From assembly GCA_963734595.1 (NCBI GenBank), contig CAVTHV010000029.1, positions 259,859-323,858 of the forward strand: 64,000 bases of DNA. Reading direction: 5' to 3'. This document shows, piece by piece, positions 21,013 through 29,435 of this stretch. A program made the position numbers and the translations under genes. The notes under the pieces were generated by a model, which was given only the letters and a program-made list of their open reading frames with translations, was not told the origin of the DNA and did no database searches. Position 1 is the stretch's first letter, and every line of letters starts with the position of its first letter. This stretch comes from CAKKQX01 sp963734595 (GTDB taxonomy: Bacteria; Pseudomonadota; Gammaproteobacteria; Burkholderiales; SG8-41).

Positions 21013-21026
21013 TTTGCGTTCGCAAA
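21013..21026. promoter_or_regulatory. Perfect short palindrome before moeA
   Basis: tttgcg-tt-cgcaaa lies 26 bases upstream of the moeA start, next to a possible -10 (GGTAAACT). It could be an operator or a small hairpin in the leader. The match is short, so it could be chance. Confidence 0.3.
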
Positions 21027-21051
21027 CACATCCATGCAATGAGATCAGACC

Positions 21052-22328
21052 ATGAATGACCAGACCGAATCCCTGCGCCAGATCAGCTGCGCCGACGATT
21101 ACGATCCGAACTCGATGCCGGTGGCGAAAGCGCGCGAAGTCATCGGCCGCTTTCTCTCGCCGGTGACCACCTCCGAGCGCGTGCATATCCGCGCCGCGCT
21201 GGGCCGCGTGCTGGCGGAAGACGTGATCTCGCCGCTCGATGTCCCGGCCCACGACAATTCCGCGATGGACGGCTACGCAGTGCGCTTCGCCGACCTCAAA
21301 AGCGACGGCAAGGTGACGCTGAAGATGGCCGGCACGGCGTTTGCCGGCGTGCCGTTCAAGGGCGCCGGTGAAAGCCGGCGAATGCGTGCGCATCATGACC
21401 GGCGGCGTGGTGCCGCAGGGCGCCGACACCATCGTCATGCAGGAGCATGTCGAGGCCAAAGGCGATGCGGTCACGATCGGCGGCGGCCACCGCCAGGGCC
21501 AGAACCTGCGGCACGCCGGCGAGGACCTGAAAACCGGGCAGGCCGCGCTGAAGCGCGGCCAGGTCGTGCGCGCGGCGGAAATCGGGCTCATCGCCTCGCT
21601 CGGCATTCGGCGAAGTCGCGGTCTATCGCCGCCTGCGCGTCGCGTTCTTCTCGACCGGCGACGAACTGAAATCGATCGGCACCGTGCTCGGGGAAGGCCA
21701 GATCTACGACAGCAACCGCTACACGATTTACGGCATGCTCACGCGGCTTGGCTGCGACGTGATCGACATGGGCGTGGTGCGCGACGATCCCAAGCTGCTC
21801 GAACAGGCATTCGGGGAGGCCGCGGCCATCGCCGACGTCGTGATCACCAGCGGCGGCGTGTCGGTGGGCGAGGCCGATTTCGTGAAAGAACTGCTCAACA
21901 AGATGGGCGAAGTCGTGTTCTGGAAAATCGCCATGAAACCCGGCCGGCCGCTCGCTTACGGCAAGATCGGCAACGCGCACTTCTTCGGCCTGCCCGGCAA
22001 CCCGGTGTCGGTGATGGTGACGTTCTACCAGTTCGTGCGCGATGCGCTGCTCAAGCTGTCCGGGCGCGATCCGTTGCCGGTGCTGCCTGCTTTCAAAGTG
22101 CCCTGCACCTCCAGCCTCAAGAAGGCGCCGGGCCGCACCGAGTTCCAGCGCGGCGTGCTCACCCAGGACGCATCCGGCAACTGGAGCGTGCGCGTGACCG
22201 GCGAGCAGGGCTCGGGCATCCTGCGCTCGATGTCGGAGGCCAACTGCTTCATCATCCTGCCCGAAGCGCAGGGCAATGTCGCCGCGGGCAACCTGGTGGA
22301 AGTCCAGGTCATGGAAGGCGTTGTTTAA
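21052..22328 (+). CDS. moeA: Molybdopterin molybdenumtransferase MoeA
   Basis: 424 residues after two insertions are removed (near 21367, GCC or GCG; near 21608, ATT or ATC). MoeA joins molybdate (or tungstate) to adenylylated molybdopterin. Visible motifs: PAHDNSAMDGYAVRF near residue 65, RIMTGGVVPQGADTIVMQE, FFSTGDEL, GQIYDSNRYTI, VVITSGGVSVGEADF and KPGRPLAYG, GLPGNPVSVMV. All domains are present. It follows the ModE-like gene, so it is probably under metal control. MoeB and MogA are not in this window. Confidence 0.95.
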
Positions 22329-22336
22329 ACATCTTC

Positions 22337-22364
22337 GGGTGATGGGTGATGGGTGATGGGTGAT
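22337..22364. repeat. 7-base tandem repeat, four copies
   Basis: Four exact copies of gggtgat lie just after the moeA stop. A few bases on, ccactacccactacc adds a second short repeat. The rest of the gap to dctP (22365-22562) holds a TTGACA at 22451-22456 that may be the -35 of the TRAP operon, with only a weak -10. Confidence 0.6.
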
Positions 22365-22562
22365 GGTGAACCACGACCCCACTACCCACTACCTGCTCTA
22401 ACGCAGCAGCCGCTTCAGGGCATCAGGATCGAGGACCCTCGGGTATTTCATTGACAACTTCCCCACGATTGTAGAAGATCGCTGAAACAAAATTTTACAA
22501 TAAGAAAAAAGCATCATTCCTGCGGCGTCCGCCGGGGAAGTCTTTGTCAGGGAGAGGTCGAC

Positions 22563-23639
22563 ATGAAACGTTTCCGTCATGCGGTTTTTTCTATCGTATT
22601 TCTGATCCTGCCGGTCGCGCTGATCGCGCCGGCGGCACATGCAGAAACCATCCGGCTGCGCATCGCGTCGGGCCACCCGCCGGCCAATACTTACGTCAGC
22701 CTGATGCAGACTTTCTTCGTGCCCGAGATCGTCAAGCGCGTCGCGGCCCGCACCAAGCACAAAGTCGAATTCGTCGAAGGCTACGGCGGCTCCATCGTCA
22801 AGGTGGCCGACACTCTCGAGGGTGTGCAATCCGGCATCATCGACATCGGCGGTTATAACTTCGGCTTCGAACCGTCCAACCTGCCGCTGCATTCTTTCCA
22901 GGTCATGCTGCCCTTCGGCACCATGGACCCGGTGAAGAGCGTCACGCTGGCGCGGCGCGTCTATGACAAGGTGCCGTACATGTCCAAGGTGTTCGAGGAC
23001 AAGTACAACCAGAAGCTGATTGCGCTGATCGCCGACAATGGCTACAACCTCGGGACCAGTTTCGACTGGAAAACGGTTGGCGACCTCAAGGGCAAAAAAC
23101 TTGCCGGTGCAGGCCTCAACCTCAAGTGGCTGGAATACGCTGGCGCGGTGCCGGTGCAGTCTTCCCTGCCTGACGCTTATACCTCGATGCAGACCGGCGT
23201 TTATCAGGGCTGGATCATGTTTCCGTCGGGCTACGTGAATTTCAAGCTCTACGAGGTCGGCAAGTATTACACCGAGATCGGCTTCGGCGCGATCACCTGG
23301 CATGGCCTGACCATCAACAAGCGGAGCTGGGACCGCCTGCCCAAGGACGTGCAGGCCATCATCCTCGAAGTGGGACGCGAGTACGAGGCGAAGACCGGCA
23401 CGGTCAACAAGGAAGACTACCAGAAACAGATCGACCATCTGAAGCAGGCCGGCGCGATCGTCAAGCAGCTGCCCGATTCGGTGCGCATCGAGTGGGCCAA
23501 ATCGCTGAAGGATTGGCCGCAACAGAAAGCTACCGAGCTCGACAAGGCGGGCCTGCCGGCCAGCCAGGTGCTCAAGCTGACGCTCGAGGAAGCGGAAAAA
23601 CTCGGCCACAAGTGGCCCGTGCGCTACGTGATCAAGTAA
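22563..23639 (+). CDS. TRAP transporter substrate-binding protein (DctP type)
   Basis: 358 residues with a signal peptide ending PAAHA. The mature protein starts ETIRLRIASGHPPANTYVSLM. The rest follows the DctP/TAXI-type solute receptor layout (VEFVEGYGGSIVKVADTLEGVQSG; LKGKKLAGAGLNLKWLEYAGA; GFGAITWHGLTINKRSWDRL). A strong GGGAGAGG site precedes the ATG. It is periplasmic and would hand an organic acid to the DctQ/DctM permease encoded next. The ligand is not readable from sequence. Confidence 0.9.
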   Translation: MKRFRHAVFSIVFLILPVALIAPAAHAETIRLRIASGHPPANTYVSLMQTFFVPEIVKRVAARTKHKVEFVEGYGGSIVKVADTLEGVQSGIIDIGGYNFGFEPSNLPLHSFQVMLPFGTMDPVKSVTLARRVYDKVPYMSKVFEDKYNQKLIALIADNGYNLGTSFDWKTVGDLKGKKLAGAGLNLKWLEYAGAVPVQSSLPDAYTSMQTGVYQGWIMFPSGYVNFKLYEVGKYYTEIGFGAITWHGLTINKRSWDRLPKDVQAIILEVGREYEAKTGTVNKEDYQKQIDHLKQAGAIVKQLPDSVRIEWAKSLKDWPQQKATELDKAGLPASQVLKLTLEEAEKLGHKWPVRYVIK

Positions 23640-23718
23640 GAAAACCTTCCGCGCTCCGCCCGCCGCCTGGCGGGCGGAGCCCTGTTTCGTCTCTGCGCCT
23701 GATCCAAATTCGCAAATA

Positions 23719-24234
23719 ATGCTCAATAAAATCAGCGACCTGGTTGCGAGATCCTTGCTGGCATTCGCGGCGCTGCTGGCGTTCCTGCTGAGCTTTCTGG
23801 TGGTGGCCGATGTCATCGGCCGCGTCGTGTTCAATCATCCGGTAAAGGGCACGCCCGAGATCGTCTCGATGGCCATCGTGATCATCTGCTTCCTGCAGGC
23901 GAGTTACGCGATCCGCAGCGGCGGCATGCTGCGGGTGGACGCGGTCGTCAATTGGCTGCCGGTGAACGCGCGCCTCTTCCTCGCCATATTCGGTTGCCTG
24001 CTCGGCGCGCTGTTCTTCGCCGCGATTCTTTACGGCGGCATCGAGCCCCTGCAGCACGCCTGGGGCTCCAACGAATATGAGGGCGAAGGCGCGCTGCGGG
24101 TGCCCACCTGGCCGGCGCGCGGCGCCGTGCTCGTCGGATCTGCGCTCGCCATGTTCGATTACATCCTTGCCGCACTGTCTCACGTAAAGGCGCTGCTTGG
24201 CCGTGCCGGTCAGTCAAACGAACCGGCATCGTGA
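23719..24234 (+). CDS. TRAP transporter small permease (DctQ type)
   Basis: 171 residues and four membrane helices (the first FAALLAFLLSFLVVADVIGRVVF). HPVKGTPEIVSMAIVIICF is a standard DctQ segment. It pairs with the large DctM subunit, whose GTG start overlaps its stop by four bases. Confidence 0.9.
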   Translation: MLNKISDLVARSLLAFAALLAFLLSFLVVADVIGRVVFNHPVKGTPEIVSMAIVIICFLQASYAIRSGGMLRVDAVVNWLPVNARLFLAIFGCLLGALFFAAILYGGIEPLQHAWGSNEYEGEGALRVPTWPARGAVLVGSALAMFDYILAALSHVKALLGRAGQSNEPAS

Positions 24235-25635
24235 ACCCACTCCACCGTCAACTTTCTCCGGAACTGATCATGTTCGGCACCACCGAGATGCTGATACTGG
24301 TTGCCGTACTGCTCACGCTCGTGTTCACGGGGGTGCATATCGCCGTCTCCCTCGGTGCGGCCGCGATGCTCGGCATTTATCTGATGACCCGCGACCTGGG
24401 CGTGGTCGCCAATTTCGTGGGCAGCACCGCCTACGAAGCCGTGCGCGATTACGTTTTCGCCGTCATTCCGCTGTTCATGCTGATGGGCGAATTCCTTGCC
24501 AAATGCGGCGCGGCCACGGACATGTTCACGCTCATCAACCGCGCAACCCGGCTGGTGCCCGGCCGGCTGGCCGTGGCCACGGTGCTGTCCAATGCGGTGT
24601 TCGCCTTCGTCACCGGCGTCAGCATCGCCGCCGCCGCCGCTTTCTCCAAGATCGCCTATCCCGAGATGAAGCGCTATGGCTATGACACGCGCTTCGCCCT
24701 CGGCTGCATCGCCGGCAGCGCCTGCCTGGGCATGCTCATTCCGCCCAGCGTGTTGATGATCGTGTGGGCGGTACTGACCGAACTGTCGATCGGCGACCTG
24801 TTCCTCGCCGGCATATTGCCCGGTTTTTTGCTGGTCTTCTTTTATCTGCTGTATATCCTGGGCGCGGCGGTGATCCATCCGCCTTTGGTCGGCGAGATCA
24901 GCCGGCGCGACGCCGCGCGCGCGCGCGCCGACGGTAAGTCCACCGGCGCGAATGACAACGAAGCGCCTCTGAGCATCACCACCATATTCAGCACGCTGCT
25001 GGTCATGGGACTGGTGGCCGGCACGCTGGGCGGCATCTGGCTCGGGTTCTTCACGCCGACCGAGGGCGCGGGCGTGGGCGCGGCCGCCTCATTGCTGCTC
25101 GCGATAGGCAAGGGCGTGCGCGTCAGGGAAATCCGCGAGGTTGTGCTGTCGGTCGGCCGCACGCTGGCGCCCCTGCTGCTGCTGCTGGTTACCGCGCAGC
25201 TCTACTCGCGCGTGCTGACCATGACCGGTTTCACGCGTACCGCCCAGGAATTCCTGCTCGGCACCGGGATGGGCCCGTGGGGCATATCTGGCCTTGATGG
25301 TGCTGATCTGGTTTGCGCTGGGATGCATCATCGACTCGATTTCCATCATGCTGCTCACGGTGCCGATTTTCGCGCCGATCGCGACCGCGCTCGGATACCA
25401 ACCGCTGGCATTTGCGATCATCGGCATCATCGCGGTGGAAACGGGACTGCTGACCCCGCCGTTCGGCATCCTGGTGTTCACCGTCAAGGCGGCACTGCCG
25501 GAGGAAAACATTACCCTGAGCCAGATTTTCACGGGGGCCATGCCCTACTGGATCGCGCTGCTTGCGGTCATCGTCTGCCTTGCGCTGTTTCCGGAAATCG
25601 CCACTTACCTGCCCCAGTCGTTCAAGGTACACTGA
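24231..25635 (+). CDS. TRAP transporter large permease (DctM type)
   Basis: About 467 residues after one inserted base near 25290 is removed (ATA or ATT before CTG). Around a dozen membrane helices, with SVAAAAAFSKIAYPEM-like text (VSIAAAAAFSKIAYPEM), GSACLGMLIPPSVLMIVWAVLTE, FFTPTEGAGVGAAASLLLA and, after the join, ETGLLTPPFGILVFTVKAA. It carries out sodium-driven solute uptake. The GTG at 24231 overlaps dctQ; an ATG at 24270 also fits and would start closer to the first helix. Confidence 0.9.
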
Positions 25636-25739
25636 CCGTGTCGGCGCCATGATGAACCCGGGCCGGCCGGAATGTCTTATTTCTTTGCGGCGATCGCCAC
25701 GATGCGCCGCCCAACTCTCACCCTTGAAAGGATAGCTTT

Positions 25740-26198
25740 ATGCCGCTCAACCATCTTGAGCATTTTCTGATTCAAACCGCCGACATCGAGGCCACCCGGG
25801 ACTGGTACGTGAAGGTGCTCGGACTGAGGGAAGGCTACCGTCCGGATTTCAAATTTCCCGTGATCTGGCTCTATATCGGGGACAAGGACGTGATTCATAT
25901 CACCGAGGGCGGCAAGGACGTCAGCGATAACCGCCGGCAATACCTCGGCCAGCAGTCCGAGGCGCTGCACGGCAGCGGCGTCATCGACCACTTCGCATTC
26001 CGCTGCACCGGGCTCAGGGACATGATGGAACACCTGCGGCGCCACAATGTGGCGTTCCGCCAGCGCATGGTCAGCGACAAGGGCCTGTTCCAGCTGTTCC
26101 TGATCGACCCCAACGGCGTGAAAATCGAGCTCAATTTTTCCAATTCCGAAGCGCAGGGCATCCAGCCGGAACTGATGGCCTCCGAGCTTCAGTCGTGA
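25740..26198 (+). CDS. VOC family protein
   Basis: 152 residues. Starts NHLEHFLIQTADIEATRDWYVKVLGL, a typical glyoxalase/dioxygenase VOC domain with metal ligands His5 or His8, the His of VIDHFAFRCTGL and the Glu of GVKIELNFS. It lies between the TRAP permease and a second DctP-like gene, whose start overlaps its stop by four bases, so it likely acts on the compound imported by this operon. Enzyme class (isomerase, lyase or dioxygenase) is unclear. Confidence 0.8.
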   Translation: MPLNHLEHFLIQTADIEATRDWYVKVLGLREGYRPDFKFPVIWLYIGDKDVIHITEGGKDVSDNRRQYLGQQSEALHGSGVIDHFAFRCTGLRDMMEHLRRHNVAFRQRMVSDKGLFQLFLIDPNGVKIELNFSNSEAQGIQPELMASELQS

Positions 26199-27151
26199 GC
26201 ACCGCGGCAGTTGCGCCGCGCTGGCGCGCGCACCAGTATCACTATCTTTCCGCGGACAGCCATGTGCATCCGTTCCTGGTCGATCTGTGGAACGAAGTGC
26301 GCGAGCAGACCGGCGGCCGGTTCGACGCAACCGTGCACGCCGCGAACGAAGGCCTGTCCGGTTCCCATCTCGATATCGTGCGGCGGCTGATCGATGGCGA
26401 TATCCAGTTCTACGTGTTGATGGGCGGCATCCTCGGCCCGCTGGTGCCGGCGATGGAAATCCAGGGGCTGCCTTTCGCGTTCAAGAGCCATGCCGAGGTC
26501 CATGCCGTGTTCGATGGCCCGCTTGGCGCCTACCTGCGGGAAGAGCTGCTGTCCAAAGGACTGTGCGCCCTTCCCTTCGGCCTGATGGAAAACGGCTTCC
26601 GGCATATCTCAACCATCGACAAGCCGGTGATGCAGGTAGCCGATCTCGAAGGCCTGCGCATACGCATCCCCGAGGGCCGCATGTTCGAAGACGCGTTCAG
26701 GAGCCTGGGCGCGGAACCGGTTCCGGTCTATGTGCTCGAGCTGTACCGCGCGCTTGCCGAACGGCGTGTCGATGCCCAGGAGAACCCGCTGGCGGTCACC
26801 GAAGCGCTGCGGCTTTATGAAGTCACGCGCCACGTATCCCTGACCTTCCACATGTGGTCGGGGTTCAATCTCATGGCGAGCAGGCGCTTCTGGGATACCC
26901 TGCCGCCCGAGGTACAGGACATTATTCTCCGCAGCGTGAAAAAGCATGTCGCCCGTCAACGCGCGCACACCGATGCCCTGAACCACGGGCTCGAGACCCG
27001 GCTCGCGGCGCAGGGCATGACGATCATGCGGCCCGACCAATCGAGTTTCCGGCAGCGCCTGGTCAGCAGCGGCTTCTACGTGCGCTGGAAAGAAGCGCTG
27101 GGACGCAAAGCCTGGGCATTGCTCGAAGACAGCATCGGCAAACTTGCCTAG
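26195..27151 (+). CDS. DctP-like protein without a signal peptide
   Basis: 318 residues from a GTG that overlaps the VOC stop. The body is DctP-like: ADLEGLRIRIPEGRMFEDAFRSLGAEPVPV, LYRALAERRVDAQENPLAV, and a C-terminal helical region. The N-terminus (MSTAAVAPRWRAHQYHYLSADSHVHP) has no hydrophobic stretch, so it should stay in the cytoplasm, unlike normal TRAP receptors. No in-frame upstream start would add a leader because the frame overlaps the VOC gene. It could be a cytosolic binding or sensing relative, or an exported protein that lost its leader. Confidence 0.75.
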   Translation: MSTAAVAPRWRAHQYHYLSADSHVHPFLVDLWNEVREQTGGRFDATVHAANEGLSGSHLDIVRRLIDGDIQFYVLMGGILGPLVPAMEIQGLPFAFKSHAEVHAVFDGPLGAYLREELLSKGLCALPFGLMENGFRHISTIDKPVMQVADLEGLRIRIPEGRMFEDAFRSLGAEPVPVYVLELYRALAERRVDAQENPLAVTEALRLYEVTRHVSLTFHMWSGFNLMASRRFWDTLPPEVQDIILRSVKKHVARQRAHTDALNHGLETRLAAQGMTIMRPDQSSFRQRLVSSGFYVRWKEALGRKAWALLEDSIGKLA

Positions 27152-27166
27152 GCCGGCATCCGCCAA

Positions 27167-27197
27167 GAAAAAGCCCGGGGGGTCCCGGGCTTTTTTT
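27167..27197 (+). terminator. Rho-independent terminator of the TRAP operon
   Basis: A stem of aaaaagcccggg and its complement around a ggggt loop ends in seven T residues. It lies just after the DctP-like gene and, read from the other strand, also serves the minus-strand operon that ends at 27215. Confidence 0.85.
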
Positions 27198-27214
27198 GTT
27201 TCAGGAAACTGAGG

Positions 27215-27478
27215 TCACTTCTTCTTGGCCGGGGCCGCCGCGGCAGGCGCTGGAGCAGCCGCTTTGCCCTTTTCCTTCTTGTAGCGCTCGGCAACGCGGT
27301 CCTGCGCTTTCGCCAGCTCCTCGGCTTCCTTCTTGGCCGCTTCGGCCGCCTTGGTCTTGGCCTCCTCCGCCTTTACCGGATCCACCGGCGGAGGCGGCGG
27401 CAGCTTGGCGTAAGCCGCCCCTGCCGCGCAGCACACGAGCAGTATCGGCACCAGCTTCCGGATTTTTTGCGCGTTCAT
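27215..27478 (-). CDS. Small exported Lys/Ala-rich protein of the formate dehydrogenase operon
   Basis: 87 residues: a signal peptide (KLVPILLVCCAAGAAYA), a Pro run LPPPPPVDP, a charged helix (VKAEEAKTKAAEAAKKEAEELAKAQ in pieces) and an Ala-Pro-Lys tail ending APAKKK. Its ATG overlaps the stop of the cytochrome subunit gene. Small proteins like this close several betaproteobacterial formate dehydrogenase operons. Function is unknown; the charged helix suggests binding to a partner in the periplasm. Confidence 0.7.
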   Translation of the reverse strand: MNAQKIRKLVPILLVCCAAGAAYAKLPPPPPVDPVKAEEAKTKAAEAAKKEAEELAKAQDRVAERYKKEKGKAAAPAPAAAAPAKKK

Positions 27479-28533
27479 AGTTTCCATCCCTCCTTCATGC
27501 TGGATGCCGCCGCGGTCGATGGCGCCGATCCCGGTGCGTGGCGCTGGCTGGCGACGGCCTCGTTGTACCAGTATTCGTGATGTTCCCTGACCCAGGTTTC
27601 GTCGATAAAGCCGTTGCGCATCGACTGGTACGCGCCTTCCACGCCGATCGTGCCCAGATAAATGTGGCCGAACGCCATGACGATGAACAGCACGGCCGCA
27701 ATCGCATGGATGATGTTGGCGAGCTGCATCGTCGCGCGCGTCTGCTCGAAGTTCGGGAAATCCATGATGAGCCCCGTCACGCCGAGCGTGATGCCCGAGC
27801 AGCGTCACGCCGAGCCAGAACCATGCTTTCTCCCCGGCGTTGAAGCGGCCGGACGGCACATGCTCGCCGGAAAGCAGTCCGCCCGCCTTGCGCACCCACA
27901 ACCAGTCGTAGGCCCGCAGCATATTGTCTTTGACAAAAGTCAGGAAAATCACCAGCGGTCAAAACGATGAACAGCGGACCGACGAAGTTGTGCAGGTTTT
28001 TCGCGAATATCGCGAGCCAGGAGAACAGCGTGTAGCCGAACATCGGCAGCAGCACGTACTTGCCGAAAATCGTGATGACGCCGGTGACGGCCAGGATGCA
28101 GAAGCTGATCGCCGTCGTCCAGTGCACCATGCGCTCCCAGGTGCTGAACCGCTCGATCATCCGGCCGGTCGGCTTGCCGTGCACCTTGAGCGCGCCTTTG
28201 CAGAAAGTAAAACAGCGCAATGGCGAGAAATGCACCGCAACCAGCAGCCAGCCGCCATAAACCGTGATCGGGCCGTTGCGGATCTGGCGCCAGGTTTCGC
28301 CGGCGGACTGCACCAGGACATTGGTTCGGGGCCCCGGACCTGCGTGGTTTGATAGGGATTTCCCCCGCCGCGCACTTCGCGCCACATCGGCGCATTGTTG
28401 CCCGGCTGGGTGATCTGGCGTTCGGCCTGCTCTTTGGCGGTATCGGCCGCGAGTGCACAGCTGGCGCCAGCGCCGCGGCACACAACAGAACGAGCACCGG
28501 CATCAACCATCGCATCACGCGCTTGTTGGGCAT
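27475..28533 (-). CDS. Formate dehydrogenase gamma subunit (cytochrome b)
   Basis: About 352 residues after several indels are repaired (near 27796, 27957, 28200, 28226, 28330 and 28455; two of these look like lost bases). It starts with a signal-like hydrophobic segment (RWLMPVLVLLCAAALA), then a periplasmic stretch (QITQPGNNAPMWREVRGG). The membrane b-type cytochrome domain follows, with IERFSTWERMVHWTTAISF, NLHNFVGPLFIVL and NIIHAIAAVLFIVMAFGH, holding the His residues that bind two hemes. It passes electrons from the beta subunit to quinone. Transcribed after fdhB and the small lipoprotein. Confidence 0.85.
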
Positions 28534-28546
28534 GATACGTTCCTCC

Positions 28547-28788
28547 TTACCTGTCGTTGCCGATCCGCACGGTACTCGTTCTGGCTCTCGATTGCGGGCC
28601 TTGATGGCTTTTTCCCAGGCTCGCCTGGTCGCCCTTGAACTGGTCGTCGCTCCACGGCTTGCGTGTCGGTCTTGCCCTGGTACTCGCCCTGCTTGTAGAC
28701 CATCGGCTTCGGGTTCTCGCCGCAACCGGCCACCATCAGCGGCAAGCGCGCCGCGGCAATTGCCATCAGCAACTTGCGGCGTTCTCAT
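28547..28788 (-). CDS. Small lipoprotein of the formate dehydrogenase operon
   Basis: About 78 residues after five insertions are repaired. It has a lipobox-like start (MAIAAARLPLMVAGCGENPK) with Cys at the cleavage site, then PMVYKQGEYQGKTDTQAWSD, GDQASWEKAIKARN and NEYRRIGNDR. The sequence is like short lipoproteins that sit between the beta and gamma genes in betaproteobacterial formate dehydrogenase operons. Function is unknown. The start overlaps the fdhB stop by four bases (ATGA). Confidence 0.6.
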
Positions 28789-29407
28789 GATTTGCCTCCC
28801 GGTTGGCCGCCGGCTTTCCTCGGGTTTGCCGTAGGCAGTGCCCCAGCCCCATACTTCCGAGCCCTTGCCGCGCTTCAGCACCCGGTTGCGATAGATGTCG
28901 GCGATGACGTCGCCGTCGCCGCCCAGCAGCGCCTTGGTCGAGCACATTTCGGCGCACGCCGGCAGCTTGCCTTCCGCCAGCCGGTTGCGGCCGTATTTTT
29001 TGAACTCGCTCCGGAGAGTTGTCGGGCTCGGGACCGCCGGCACAGAACGTGCACTTGTCCATCTTGCCGCGCAGGCCGAACGCGCCATCCTGCGGGAACT
29101 GCGGCGCGCCGAACGGACAGGCGTAGAAGCAGTAGCCGCAGCCGATGCACAGGTCCTTGTCGTGCAGCACCACGCCTTCCGAGGTCTTGTAGAAGCAGTC
29201 GACCGGGCACACCGCCATGCACGGCGCGTCCGAGCAGTGCATGCAGGCCACCGAAATCGATTTCTCGCCCGGCACGCCGTCGTTCAGCGTCACCACGCGC
29301 CGGCGGTTCACGCCCCACGGAACCTCGTGCTCGTTCTTGCAGGCCGTCACGCAGCCGTTGCATTCGATGCAGCGCTCGGCATCACACAGAAATTTCATTC
29401 TCGCCAT
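28785..29407 (-). CDS. fdh3B: Formate dehydrogenase beta subunit (FDH3 type, four [4Fe-4S])
   Basis: 206 residues after two insertions are repaired (near 29014 and 28820). Cys motifs for four clusters are visible: CIECNGCVTACKNEH, CMHCSDAPCMAVCP, CIGCGYCFYACPFGAP, and CTFC with CAEMC near the end. It begins MARMKFLCDAERCIECNGC and has no signal, so it should be exported together with the alpha subunit through the Tat system. It carries electrons from the active site to the cytochrome. Confidence 0.92.
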
Positions 29408-29435
29408 GGTTCAGCTCCTCCGGTTCTCGTTGTCG

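Noticed and set aside
22337..22364. CRISPR-like array
   Set aside because: The four gggtgat units are 7 bases with no spacers. The gacac repeats at 13-14 kb likewise lack a repeat-spacer structure.
22398..23834. 478-residue minus-strand frame across the TRAP receptor gene
   Set aside because: Antisense to a clear dctP. Only its last 17 residues lie outside, in the gap after moeA, and they match nothing I know.
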